From positions 2,046,001 to 2,110,000 of the forward strand of contig NZ_CP095481.1 in NCBI RefSeq assembly GCF_023023025.1: 64,000 nucleotides of DNA, in the 5' to 3' direction. Under the pieces are notes generated by a model. The model saw only the letters and a program-made list of their open reading frames with translations, made no database searches and was not told the origin of the DNA. Position numbers and translations under genes: made by a program. Of the stretch, positions 16,751-26,968 are shown in pieces. Position 1 is the stretch's first letter. Every line of letters starts with the position of its first letter. This DNA is from Amycolatopsis sp. WQ 127309. GTDB lineage: Bacteria > Actinomycetota > Actinomycetes > Mycobacteriales > Pseudonocardiaceae.

Positions 16751-17845
16751 GTGGCGACGATGGGCGTGCTCGAAGCGACCGGTTCGCGGCTTTCACGCCG
16801 TGAATGGGTCTCCGTGGGCGGGATGGCCGGGTTCATCCTGCTGCTGAACGTCGTGGGCTGGGTGGTGCTGGCGGTTTTCGTCGCACCCCAGCACTACGCG
16901 TTGGGCACCTCCGGCGTGTTCGGGATCGGGCTGGGCGTCACGGCGTTCACGCTCGGCATGCGGCACGCCTTCGACGCCGATCACATCGCCGCGATCGACA
17001 ACACCACCCGCAAGCTGATGGCCGACGGCCAGCGGCCGCTGTCGGTCGGCTTCTGGTTCTCCCTCGGGCACTCGACGATCGTCTTCGTGCTGTGCCTCCT
17101 GCTCTCCCTCGGCGTCCGCGCCCTGGCCGGGCAGGTCGAGGACGACTCCTCGACGCTGCACCGGACCACCGGCCTCATCGGGACGTCGGTGTCCGGCGTG
17201 TTCCTGTACGTGATCGCGATCCTCAACCTCGTGGTGCTCGTCGGGATCCTGCGGGTGTTCAAGGGGATGCGCCGCGGCGAGTTCGACGAAGCCGCACTGG
17301 AGCACCAGCTGGACAACCGGGGCCTGATGAACCGGCTGCTGCGCGGGGCGACGAAGGCCGTGCGCAAGCCGTGGCACATCTACCCGGTCGGCCTGCTCTT
17401 CGGGCTGGGCTTCGACACCGCGACGGAGATCGGCCTGCTGGTGCTGGCCGCGGGCGCCGCGACGTTCGCCCTGCCCTGGTACGCGATCCTCGTGCTGCCG
17501 ATCCTGTTCGCCGCGGGGATGAGCCTGTTCGACACCGTGGACGGCTGCTTCATGAACTTCGCCTACGGCTGGGCGTTCGCGAAGCCGGTGCGCAAGATCT
17601 TCTACAACCTCACGGTGACGGCGTTGTCGGTCGCCGTCGCACTGCTGATCGGCACGATCGAGCTGGTGTCGATCCTCGCCGAGAAGCTCGACATCACGTC
17701 CGGGCCGCTGGCCGCGATCGCCTCGGTCGACCTGGACTACGTCGGGTTCGCGATCGTCGGGTTGTTCGTGCTCACCTGGGTGATCGCACTGGCGGTGTGG
17801 CGGTTCGGGCGGATCGAGGAGAAGTGGTCCGCGAAGCTGGGTTGA
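16751..17845 (+). CDS. NiCoT family nickel/cobalt permease
   Basis: A 364-residue permease with eight predicted membrane helices. Signatures are RHAFDADHIAAIDN in helix II (the HX4DH metal motif), SLGHSTIVF in helix III and LGFDTATEI in helix V, all diagnostic for HoxN/NixA-type high-affinity Ni2+ or Co2+ uptake. A hydrophilic loop with basic and acidic stretches lies around residues 180-210. GTG 16751 lies very close to GGGAAGG; ATG three codons later is an alternative. The last 74 bases overlap the 3' end of the convergent MFS gene. Confidence 0.9.
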   Translation: MATMGVLEATGSRLSRREWVSVGGMAGFILLLNVVGWVVLAVFVAPQHYALGTSGVFGIGLGVTAFTLGMRHAFDADHIAAIDNTTRKLMADGQRPLSVGFWFSLGHSTIVFVLCLLLSLGVRALAGQVEDDSSTLHRTTGLIGTSVSGVFLYVIAILNLVVLVGILRVFKGMRRGEFDEAALEHQLDNRGLMNRLLRGATKAVRKPWHIYPVGLLFGLGFDTATEIGLLVLAAGAATFALPWYAILVLPILFAAGMSLFDTVDGCFMNFAYGWAFAKPVRKIFYNLTVTALSVAVALLIGTIELVSILAEKLDITSGPLAAIASVDLDYVGFAIVGLFVLTWVIALAVWRFGRIEEKWSAKLG

Positions 17846-18974
17846 CGCCCAGCGCGAGAGCGGCCAGGGCGGCGAGCGCGCCGGCCGGCCCCACCCATCC
17901 CGGGCCCGCGTCGGCGAGGACAACGCCGCCGAGCACCGAACCGAGCGCGCCGCCGACGTAGATCGCCGAGCCGTTCACGCCCAATGCGACGGTCGGGACG
18001 TCCGGCGCGATCGTGAACAGCCGGTGCTGCTGCGGCACCATCAGCAGCCCGCCGAAGGCCCCGGCGAGCACCGCGAACAGCAGCGCTCCTGGCAGGGACA
18101 GCACGGCGACGTCCACGACCGCGAGCACGACCGCCGTGCCCGCCAGCGAAAACGCGAGGACCCGGGCCGGGCCGAGACGGTCGGTGGCGCGGCCGGTGAA
18201 CGTCGTCCCGGCGAGCTGGCCGAGCCCGAACCCGACCAGCACCCACGACAGGACGGCGCCGCTCGCGACCGGCGCGACCAGCACCGGCAGGTAGACGAAC
18301 ACGGTGAACGCGGCGAGCGTGCCGAAGACCGTCACCACCAGGACGCGGGCGACCGCCGGCCGGGCGACGACGGCGAGGCGCTCGCGCAGCCCGGCCGCGG
18401 GCACGCGGACCTCGGGGATGAGCGGGATCAGGGCCGCGACGACGACCGCGACCACGCCAATCCCCCACATCACCGCGCGCCAGCCGAACCAGTTCCCGGC
18501 GAGCACGCCGATCGGGACGCCGAGCACCATCGACACGCTCATCCCGGCGGCGACCGTCGACAGGGCCCGCCCGCGGCGTTGTTCGGACGAGAGCGCCCCG
18601 GCGAGGACGTAGGCGTTCGACTGGAACGCGGCCGCGCCGACGGCGGCGAGCAGCCGGGCCGCGGCGACCACCGCGAACGACGTCCCGAGCGCCTGCCCGG
18701 CCATGCCGACGGTGAACAGCGCCATGCCGCCTGCGAGCAGCAGGCGGCGGTCCCAGGAGCCGGTGAACGCGGCGATGAGCGGCGACGCGACCGCGTACGT
18801 CAGTGCAAAGACGGTGGTGAGCTGGCCCGCGACGGACTCCGTCACGTGCAGGTCGGCGGCGATGACCGGCAGCAGGCCGTTGAGCACGAACCCGTCGGTG
18901 CCGACGGTGAACGTGCCCACCGCGAGGACGAGCAGGATCCCCAGCCGATCATTAGATGATCGTCGAATCGTCAT
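17772..18974 (-). CDS. MFS transporter (DHA1 type) paired with an ArsR regulator
   Basis: A 400-residue 12-helix transporter. It starts MTIRRSSNDRLGILLVLAVG, with the DHA1-like FVLNGLLPVIAADL in helix I and RRGRALSTVAAGMSV between helices IV and V. Likely exports small organic molecules. It is divergent from an ArsR-family gene, the usual regulator-pump layout, and a perfect dyad falls within its own first codons. The C-terminal 25 residues are hydrophilic and are read through the tail of the convergent permease gene, which suggests the original stop was lost and the frame extended. Confidence 0.85.
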   Translation of the reverse strand: MTIRRSSNDRLGILLVLAVGTFTVGTDGFVLNGLLPVIAADLHVTESVAGQLTTVFALTYAVASPLIAAFTGSWDRRLLLAGGMALFTVGMAGQALGTSFAVVAAARLLAAVGAAAFQSNAYVLAGALSSEQRRGRALSTVAAGMSVSMVLGVPIGVLAGNWFGWRAVMWGIGVVAVVVAALIPLIPEVRVPAAGLRERLAVVARPAVARVLVVTVFGTLAAFTVFVYLPVLVAPVASGAVLSWVLVGFGLGQLAGTTFTGRATDRLGPARVLAFSLAGTAVVLAVVDVAVLSLPGALLFAVLAGAFGGLLMVPQQHRLFTIAPDVPTVALGVNGSAIYVGGALGSVLGGVVLADAGPGWVGPAGALAALAALALGVNPASRTTSPRSARTATPPVRSPR

Positions 18975-19016
18975 ACGGTCATGATGGAGCTACACTTCGA
19001 TCGTTGTCAAACGATC
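18947..19016. promoter_or_regulatory. Two dyads between MFS and ArsR genes
   Basis: GATCGTT-GTCA-AACGATC (18999-19016) lies between the two divergent starts. A second one, GATCAT-TAG-ATGATC (18947-18961), lies within codons five to nine of the MFS gene. Both share GATC-centred half-sites, so the ArsR-type protein may bind both and block the pump gene by roadblock as well as at the promoter. Confidence 0.55.
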
Positions 19017-19035
19017 CAACTGTTGGGAGATCACG

Positions 19036-19341
19036 GTGACCAGGACGCTGCCTCAACCGGCGCGTGAAGCGATCGAGATCGTGACGGTGCTGCAGGCGCT
19101 CGCCGATCCGGTGCGCCTGGAGGTCATCCGTGAGCTGTCGACGGTGACGGAGCCGCGAAGCTGCTCGCTCGAGGCGTACGACGTCGACATCACGGCGGCG
19201 ACGCTGTCGCACCACTGGCGCGTGCTGCGCGAAGCGGGGTTGACGACGACGTTCGTCGACGGACGCCGGCGCTGGGTCGAACTACGGCGTGACGACCTGC
19301 AGGCGCGGTTTCCCGGCCTGCTGGACGCCGTGCTCAGCTAA
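19036..19341 (+). CDS. ArsR/SmtB-type winged-helix regulator
   Basis: A 101-residue protein with the ArsR-fold pattern LQALADPVRLEVIRELS, then ATLSHHWRVLREAGLT as recognition helix region and FVDGRRRWVELRRDDL as wing. No cysteine pair for classical metal sensing is present: the only Cys is in PRSCSLEAYDV, so it is probably not a metal sensor. GTG start has GGGAG eight bases before. Its stop overlaps that of the convergent Fic-like gene by a few bases. Probable repressor of the divergent MFS pump. Confidence 0.85.
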   Translation: MTRTLPQPAREAIEIVTVLQALADPVRLEVIRELSTVTEPRSCSLEAYDVDITAATLSHHWRVLREAGLTTTFVDGRRRWVELRRDDLQARFPGLLDAVLS

Positions 19342-20060
19342 GAGGCCGCGTCCGAGATGCTCTTCGCTTCGCGCGCACCGGCTTCGAACGCTTCGCAGTT
19401 GAAGAGCAGCCACGCGCGGACGCCGTCCGACGTCCCGCTCGCGAACCCTTCCGCGGCTTCGAGATAACGCGGCACCCGGCGGAAGAACGCGACCTCCGGG
19501 ATGCTCAGCGCCTTCGGGTCCAGGCCCGTCGCGATCATCGTCAGCCGCGCCGCGGCGCGCGCCACGACGCCGTCCGCGCTGCCGAAAGGCTTGAGCGCCA
19601 GCAGTTCCCCGTGCACGACGGCCGCCAGGACCGGACCCGGCACCGACGTCGCGCCGGTCACCAGCTGGGCCAGCAGCTCCAGCCGGCCGCCGCCGGAATG
19701 CGGGCGCCCCAACGCATCCGGGTCGCTGACGAGGTCCGCCGCGGCGAGAACGTGCATGCGGGCCAACGCTTGCAGGGGCGCGCGGCGCCACGTCGGCAGC
19801 AGCGTCTCCAACGTCTCGGCGACGCGCAGCGCGCCCGCCAGCACCGGGTCGGCCACCGCGCCGTCGGCCGGCAGTTCCGGGTTGGCGCCTTCGATCCCGG
19901 CCGACGCGCGCGCCGCGCGAACCGAGGCTTCGCTCGCGGTCGCCGCACCCCCGCGCAGGTTCGCCGGGAGGCGGTGCACCGCGAACACGGCGTCCTGCGC
20001 GGACTTCGCCGCCGCGGCCACACCTTCGAGGTCGAGCAGGGGCTTCAGCGGGTCGCTCAT
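19338..20060 (-). CDS. Degenerate Fic-fold protein (often labelled oxidoreductase)
   Basis: A 240-residue alpha-helical protein. Near the middle HGELLALKPFGSADGVVARAAAR (split: H150, then KPFGSADGVVARAAAR at 157-172) follows the pattern of the Fic motif HPFxxGNGRxxR, but the catalytic His is Lys and the GNGR core is lost. At 53-58 SAGIEG fits the Fic inhibitory motif (S/T)xxxE(G/N). So it looks like a catalytically dead or altered Fic protein. I believe it corresponds to Rv3662c/SCO3559-type genes beside the Ms1 RNA, now displaced by an insertion. It is translationally coupled (ATGA) to the phosphoribosyltransferase gene. Function unknown. Confidence 0.6.
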   Translation of the reverse strand: MSDPLKPLLDLEGVAAAAKSAQDAVFAVHRLPANLRGGAATASEASVRAARASAGIEGANPELPADGAVADPVLAGALRVAETLETLLPTWRRAPLQALARMHVLAAADLVSDPDALGRPHSGGGRLELLAQLVTGATSVPGPVLAAVVHGELLALKPFGSADGVVARAAARLTMIATGLDPKALSIPEVAFFRRVPRYLEAAEGFASGTSDGVRAWLLFNCEAFEAGAREAKSISDAAS

Positions 20061-20554
20061 GCGTCGAGAACCTGTCCTTCGCGCTTGACCACGGGCGGCA
20101 GCACCGACCACGGGAAATTGATCCACTTGTCGGTGTGGCGCCAGACGTACTCGCACTTCACGGTGGAGTGCGGCTTCTCGTAGACGACGGCCGAGCGCAC
20201 CTCGGCGACGTGGTCGAGGCAGTAGTCGCGGACGAGCTTGAGGGTGGCGCCGGTGTCGGCGACGTCGTCGGCGATCAGCACCTTCTTGCTCGTGAGGTCG
20301 ACGGCGTTCGGCACCGGCGGCAGCATCACCGGCAGGTCGAGGCGCTGGTCGACGCCGGTGTAGAACTCGACGTTCATCACGTGCAGGTTCTTCACGTCGA
20401 GCGCGTAGCCGAGCGAGCCGGCGACGAACAGGCCACCGCGGGCGATGGACAGGATGAGGTCGGGCGCGAAGCCGTCGTCGGCGACGGTGTGAGCCAGTTC
20501 ACGCGCCGCCGTGCCGAACAGCTCCCAGCTCAGCTCTTCCCGCTCTTCGGCCAT
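20057..20554 (-). CDS. Phosphoribosyltransferase (type I fold)
   Basis: A 165-residue PRTase. The PRPP-binding loop is VLIADDVADTGATL (92-105), preceded by ILSIARGGLFVAG (35-47), the pyrophosphate loop region. It resembles hypoxanthine or xanthine phosphoribosyltransferase-like proteins of actinobacteria, but the C-terminal base-contacting part (YVWRHTDKWINFPWSV) does not tell which base is used. It is divergent from the acetyltransferase gene and coupled to the Fic-like gene downstream; the pairing is suggestive but unexplained. Confidence 0.85.
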   Translation of the reverse strand: MAEEREELSWELFGTAARELAHTVADDGFAPDLILSIARGGLFVAGSLGYALDVKNLHVMNVEFYTGVDQRLDLPVMLPPVPNAVDLTSKKVLIADDVADTGATLKLVRDYCLDHVAEVRSAVVYEKPHSTVKCEYVWRHTDKWINFPWSVLPPVVKREGQVLDA

Positions 20555-20667
20555 CGTTCTCGCCCTTCGGTCGTGGTCGGCCGAGCATAGGCAACGCCGA
20601 AGTGGACTCTGGAGATGCTCCGAAATTGGCTATCACGAACAGCCACTGGCCGCCTTACGGTGGTCCT

Positions 20668-21270
20668 GTGAGTGACTGGAGCACCCTGCCGACCCTGTCC
20701 GGTGAGCACGTCCGCCTGGAGCCGTTGACGCCCGACCACGCCAAGGGCCTGTTCGAGGCCGGCGCCGACCCGGGCATCTGGGCCTGGCTCAGCGTCCGGC
20801 AGCCGCTGGACGTCCCGGCCGCCGAACGGATGATCTCGGACGCGCTGGCCGACCCCGCCCGGCGGCCCTTCGCGCAGCTCGACGCCGCCTCCGGCCGGGT
20901 CGCCGGGACGACGTCGTACTACCAGGTCGTGGCGCAGCACCGGATCCTCTCGATCGGGCACACCTGGATCGGCGCGGACTGGCAGCGCACCGGGCTGAAC
21001 ACCGAGTCGAAACTGCTGTTGCTCACGCACGCGTTCGAAACCCTTGACGCGCAACGGGTCGCGTGGGAGACCGACATCCGCAACCTGCGCTCACAACGCG
21101 CCATCGAACGACTTGGCGCGCTTCGCGAAGGCGTCCTGCGCGCGCACCGGATCCGGCCGGACGGGTCGTCGCGCGACACCGTCACCTACTCGATGCTCGC
21201 GCCGGAGTGGCCGGCCGCGAAAGCCCGGCTGACTGAACGCTTAGTCACCGGCGCTCGCCTGCCTCGGTGA
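20668..21270 (+). CDS. GNAT family N-acetyltransferase (RimJ/RimL-like)
   Basis: A 200-residue acetyltransferase of the RimJ/L type: it starts with LSGEHVRLEPLTPDHAKGLF, has IGHTWIGADWQRTGLNTESKLLLL where acetyl-CoA binds, and LRSQRAIERLGALREGVLRAH at the end of the fold. Substrate unknown. GTG 20668 is preferred because TACGGT ends six bases upstream, giving a leaderless transcript; the longer in-frame start has no support. It is divergent from the phosphoribosyltransferase. Confidence 0.8.
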   Translation: MSDWSTLPTLSGEHVRLEPLTPDHAKGLFEAGADPGIWAWLSVRQPLDVPAAERMISDALADPARRPFAQLDAASGRVAGTTSYYQVVAQHRILSIGHTWIGADWQRTGLNTESKLLLLTHAFETLDAQRVAWETDIRNLRSQRAIERLGALREGVLRAHRIRPDGSSRDTVTYSMLAPEWPAAKARLTERLVTGARLPR

Positions 21271-21297
21271 AACCCCGGGGCAACGTGGGTGCAACCT

Positions 21298-21326
21298 TTT
21301 ACAAGGCGGACTAACGTCGCTAGCGT
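21298..21326 (+). promoter_or_regulatory. Promoter of acs
   Basis: TTTACA (21298-21303) and TAGCGT (21321-21326) are 17 bases apart. A strong AGGAGG ribosome site lies at 21355-21360, about ten bases before the ATG. Confidence 0.6.
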
Positions 21327-21368
21327 GCCGCTAGCCGGTGATCGGCGCACTACAGGAGGCCTTGCAAC

Positions 21369-23351
<1,983 letters not shown>

Positions 23352-23368
23352 GCTAGCGTCTTCGTGAC

Positions 23369-23402
23369 AGAGCCCTTCCGGCTTCGCGCCGGGAGGGCTC
23401 TT
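23369..23402 (+). terminator. Terminator of acs
   Basis: AGAGCCCTTCCGGC pairs with GCCGGGAGGGCTCT (one mismatch) around a short loop, followed directly by TTTC. Confidence 0.85.
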
Positions 23403-23427
23403 TCATGAACCCCCCGAGCGGCGCACT

Positions 23428-23447
23428 TCGAACGCATGTTCTACACT
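23428..23447 (+). promoter_or_regulatory. LexA-type SOS box overlapping a -10 element
   Basis: TCGAACGCATGTTCTA matches the actinobacterial SOS box TCGAAC-N4-GTTCGA at all but the last two positions and keeps the full GAAC-N4-GTTC core. The -10 TACACT (23442-23447) begins within its right end. It sits about 50 bases before the AT-hook protein gene. Confidence 0.6.
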
Positions 23448-23493
23448 GTGCCGCGAACCACACCCCCTTCCCGGGCAAGGAGACGACACGACG

Positions 23494-24009
23494 ATGACCG
23501 TGGATGTCCTGACGCACGACGAGGAAACGGCTTCGGCGACCCCTGAGGCGCCCGCCGTTGCCACTGACGAGGCGACGACCGTCACCGAGTCCGCGTCCAC
23601 CTCTTCGGAGGGCGCTGCTTCTTCGGAGGCTGCCGCTCCTTCGGAGGACTCGGCTTCCGCTGAGCCCGCCGCCGAAGAGGCACCGAAGCCCAAGCGTGGC
23701 CGCCCGAAGGGTGCGGCGACCGCGTCGACGGCGAAGAAGACCCGCACGGTCGAGCTGATCCTGACCGTCACCGGCACCGCCGATGGCGAGTGGCAGGCCG
23801 AGCTGAAGAACGGCTCGAAGTGGGTCGCGAAGGGCCTGGAGATCCCCGCCGCCGCGGTGTCGCGCGCGGCGAAGGAACTGCACGCCGACCTGTCCGGCCC
23901 GATCGACGAGGTGATCAACCAGGCCCGCGAGGCGCAGGTCGCGAAGGTCGCCGCGCTGGAGGCCGAGCTCGAGAAGGCCAAGCAGGCCCTCGCCGAGCTG
24001 GACGCCTGA
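23494..24009 (+). CDS. AT-hook protein with coiled-coil tail, possibly SOS-controlled
   Basis: A 171-residue protein. Residues 1-66 are low-complexity Ala/Ser/Glu/Pro/Thr; then PKPKRGRPKGAA is an AT-hook (GRP flanked by basic residues); residues 83-130 form a small folded domain (RTVELILTVTGTADGEWQAELK); the end, AQVAKVAALEAELEKAKQALAEL, is a coiled coil. It resembles proteins I have seen labelled DUF6319, without certainty. It may bend or bind AT-rich DNA. The LexA-type box over its promoter suggests damage induction. Monocistronic. Confidence 0.65.
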   Translation: MTVDVLTHDEETASATPEAPAVATDEATTVTESASTSSEGAASSEAAAPSEDSASAEPAAEEAPKPKRGRPKGAATASTAKKTRTVELILTVTGTADGEWQAELKNGSKWVAKGLEIPAAAVSRAAKELHADLSGPIDEVINQAREAQVAKVAALEAELEKAKQALAELDA

Positions 24010-24195
24010 GTTTCAGCTTTCTCTCCAGGAAGCGCCCGGTTCCGCATTGGCGGGGCCGGGCGTTTCCGCTTTCCGGACCTTTCCGCGGTTTTGCGGCGGC
24101 CGCGACGCCCGAAGGGCACCCGAGGAGCCGGCTCGCGTGTCTGAAGGGTCGACTCGCGTGATCAGGGGGTCGGCGCGGGAGCTGGGCCCGTGGGG

Positions 24196-24537
24196 TCAGG
24201 CGATCGGGGGGCGGGTCGGCAGTGGGGACTTGAACTCCACCCACATCGAGTCCGTCAGGGCCTCCACCTGGTGCGGAACCCCGCGAGGGTGCACCGCCGA
24301 GTCCCCCGGCTCCAGGACCGACTCCACCCCGTCCACCACGCCCCGCAGGCGACCCGACAGGACGTACACGATCGAGTCGTGGTCGTGCGCATGAGCGGGT
24401 GAGGACACCCCGGCCGGGTAGTGGATCAAGTACGCCAAGCCGCTGTCCGCGCTCTCCAGCAGCCGGAACCGGCCTTCGCCGCCCTGGAGCGGCAGGCCCT
24501 CGACCGTGAGCAGGGGCTGCCACACTTGCTCGTCCAT
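24196..24537 (-). CDS. Small cupin-domain protein
   Basis: A 113-residue single-domain cupin. The metal-binding motifs are HAHDHDSIVYVLSGRL (HxHxxx then Glu replaced by Val/Tyr region) and PGDSAVHPRGVPHQVEAL (second His). Two or three of the usual metal ligands are present, so it could be an enzyme or a sensor of small molecules. It stands alone and is divergent from the VIT1-type transporter. Confidence 0.75.
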   Translation of the reverse strand: MDEQVWQPLLTVEGLPLQGGEGRFRLLESADSGLAYLIHYPAGVSSPAHAHDHDSIVYVLSGRLRGVVDGVESVLEPGDSAVHPRGVPHQVEALTDSMWVEFKSPLPTRPPIA

Positions 24538-24621
24538 GCCCCCATCATGACCGAATGTCCCGCTGAGCGAGAAGTCCACTGAGGACTCTCTCAGGAACGT
24601 CTTTCGTGTTTCACTTGCCGG

Positions 24622-25329
24622 GTGATCGAAACGCATCCCCACGAGCCGCACGAAGGTGTCGGCGGGAAGCTGAACTGGCTGCGGGCCGGGGTTCTCGGGG
24701 CGAACGACGGGATCGTGTCCGTCGCGGGCATCGTCGTCGGGGTGGCCGGGGCGACCGCCGAACGCACCACGATCCTCACCGCCGGGATCGCCGGGCTGGT
24801 CGCCGGGGCCTTCTCCATGGCCGGCGGCGAGTACGTCTCGGTGAGCACCCAGCGCGACACCGAGCAGGCCCTGATCCGGCTGGAAGAACAAGAGCTCACG
24901 ACCATGCCGGAGGCCGAGGAGCACGAGCTCGCCGACATCTACCGGCAGAAGGGCCTCTCGCCCGAGCTGGCGCGGCAGGTCGCCCGGGAACTGACCGAAA
25001 AGGACGCGCTGCAGGCGCACGCGGAAGCCGAGCTCGGCATCGACCCGGGCAACCTGACCAGCCCGTGGCAGGCGGCGTGGGCGTCGCTGATCGCGTTCTC
25101 CGTCGGCGCGCTGCTGCCGCTGCTGGCCATCGCCTGGACCGGCGTCTCGCTGCGGGTGTGGGCGTGCGCGGCGGCGGTCGTCGTCGGCCTCACGCTGACC
25201 GGGTGGGTCAGCGCGAGGCTCGGCGACGCGCACGTGGGGCGGGCGATCCTCCGCAACGTCGGCGTCGGCGCCCTCACGATGGTGGTGACCTACTTCGTCG
25301 GGGTCCTGTTCGGCGTCACGATCGGTTAG
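24622..25329 (+). CDS. VIT1/CCC1 family iron/manganese transporter
   Basis: A 235-residue membrane protein with five predicted helices: two N-terminal helices around GANDGIVSVAGIVVG and GAFSMAGGEYVSV, a charged cytoplasmic metal-binding helical domain (about 75-150, rich in Glu), then three C-terminal helices. The family exports Fe2+ or Mn2+ from the cytoplasm. GTG start. Its stop overlaps that of the convergent peptide transporter gene. Confidence 0.88.
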   Translation: MIETHPHEPHEGVGGKLNWLRAGVLGANDGIVSVAGIVVGVAGATAERTTILTAGIAGLVAGAFSMAGGEYVSVSTQRDTEQALIRLEEQELTTMPEAEEHELADIYRQKGLSPELARQVARELTEKDALQAHAEAELGIDPGNLTSPWQAAWASLIAFSVGALLPLLAIAWTGVSLRVWACAAAVVVGLTLTGWVSARLGDAHVGRAILRNVGVGALTMVVTYFVGVLFGVTIG

Positions 25330-26783
25330 TGCACGCCCTTCATCATCCGGCGGATGAACGGCGACGCCGCGAACAGCAGGACACCGATGACGATCGCGAC
25401 GCCGCCGACCGTGCCGAAGTACGCGCCTTCGTGCTCGGGTGAGTAGAACTCGGCGAGCTTGCCCGACATCGCCGTGCCGAACGAGATCGACAGGAAGTTC
25501 AGCGCCACCATCTGGGTGCGGAAGGCGTTCGGCGCCAGCTTCGTGGCCAGCGCCAGCCCGACCGGGGACAGGCCCAGCTCGCCCAGGGTGAACACGGCCA
25601 GCACGCCGACCATCGCGATCAGCGGGGTGCCGTTCTGGCCGGTGCCGGTGAACGGCAGGAACAGCAGGAACGCGACGCCCATGATGATCGTGCTGATGAC
25701 GAACTTGATCGGCGACGACGGCTGCCGCGTCCCCAGTTTCGTCCACAGCAGCGCGAACAGCGGCGAGAACAGGATGACGAACACCGGGCCGACCGAGCCG
25801 ACCCACGGGATCGGCATCTCCCAGCCGAAGATCCGCCGGTCGAGACGGGTGTCGGCGTAGGTCGCGAGCACCGTGAAGATCTGCTGGTACAGCGAGAAGA
25901 ACGCGGCGCTGGCGATGAACATCGGGATGAACGAGTACACCCGGCTGCGCTCGTCGGCGTCGATCTTGCGGCTCGAGAGGATCACCGCGAAGTAGACGAT
26001 CGAGATCCCGCCGACCGCCCAGAGCACGACGTCGGCGAGGTTGTCCGCCCGGACGACGCCGGTGAGCAGCAGCACGACGATCAGCGCGAGGACGACGACC
26101 ACACCGGCGACGACCAGCAGGCGGTTCGACGACGGCAGCGGGTTCGGCACCTCGTTCGCCTTGTCCGGCAGGTTGCGCCGGCCCAGCGTGTACTGGACCA
26201 GGCCCAGCGCCATGCCGATCGCGGCCAGGCCGAAGCCGAAGTGGAAGCCCGCCTGGTCCCAGACCAGGCCGGTGAGGATCTGCCCGACGAACGCGCCGAG
26301 GTTGATGCCCATGTAGAAGATCGTGAAGCCGGCGTCACGGCGTTCGTCGTCCGGCGCGTAGAGGGTGCCGACGATGCCGGTGGCGTTCGCCTTGAGCCCG
26401 CCGCTGCCGACCGCGACGCAGGCGAGGCCGACACCGAGGCCCGCGACGCCCGGGATCACGGCCAGGCTGATGTGGCCGACCATGATCAGCACGGCGCTGA
26501 AGAACAACGTCCGTTCGGAGCCGAGCAGCCGGTCCGCGACCCACGACCCGAGCACGGTCGCGAGGTAGACCAGGCCGCCGTACGCGCCGACGATGCCGAG
26601 CGCCGGCGCCTTGGGCAGCGCGAGACCGCCCTGGTCGATCGCGTAGTACAGGTAGAACGGCAGGATGCCGAGCATCCCGTAGTAGGAGAAGCGCTCCCAC
26701 ATCTCGACGCCGAAGAGGTTCGCCAGCCCTCGTGGGTGCCCGAAGAACCTCTTGTCCTGCTGGACCTCGGTGGAGGTGCTCAC
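25326..26783 (-). CDS. POT/PTR2 family proton-dependent oligopeptide transporter
   Basis: A 485-residue MFS member. Helix I has the proton-binding motif EMWERFSYYGM (ExxERFxYYG), and helix V has FYMGINLGAFVG (PTR2 signature). It imports di- and tripeptides with protons and could recover peptides released from cell-wall turnover. GTG 26783 was chosen because AAAGGA lies ten bases upstream and the protein then begins STSTEVQQDKRFFGHPRGL, the usual length for the family; an ATG 14 codons earlier is possible. Confidence 0.92.
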   Translation of the reverse strand: MSTSTEVQQDKRFFGHPRGLANLFGVEMWERFSYYGMLGILPFYLYYAIDQGGLALPKAPALGIVGAYGGLVYLATVLGSWVADRLLGSERTLFFSAVLIMVGHISLAVIPGVAGLGVGLACVAVGSGGLKANATGIVGTLYAPDDERRDAGFTIFYMGINLGAFVGQILTGLVWDQAGFHFGFGLAAIGMALGLVQYTLGRRNLPDKANEVPNPLPSSNRLLVVAGVVVVLALIVVLLLTGVVRADNLADVVLWAVGGISIVYFAVILSSRKIDADERSRVYSFIPMFIASAAFFSLYQQIFTVLATYADTRLDRRIFGWEMPIPWVGSVGPVFVILFSPLFALLWTKLGTRQPSSPIKFVISTIIMGVAFLLFLPFTGTGQNGTPLIAMVGVLAVFTLGELGLSPVGLALATKLAPNAFRTQMVALNFLSISFGTAMSGKLAEFYSPEHEGAYFGTVGGVAIVIGVLLFAASPFIRRMMKGVH

Positions 26784-26968
26784 AACTGAGTCATCCTTTG
26801 TCTGGACTTCGTTGTCCGTTCGCATGTTATGAGGCCACCGTGTGACCCACCACCGGCACGAGGTGTGGTCCCCGCCATAACGGTCGGTGACGAGCGGCAT
26901 TAAAATACCGTCAAGGTGCGCCGGGAAGCCTGGTCGGCAACAGTGATCAGCGACCCCAGGAGCCGCCC

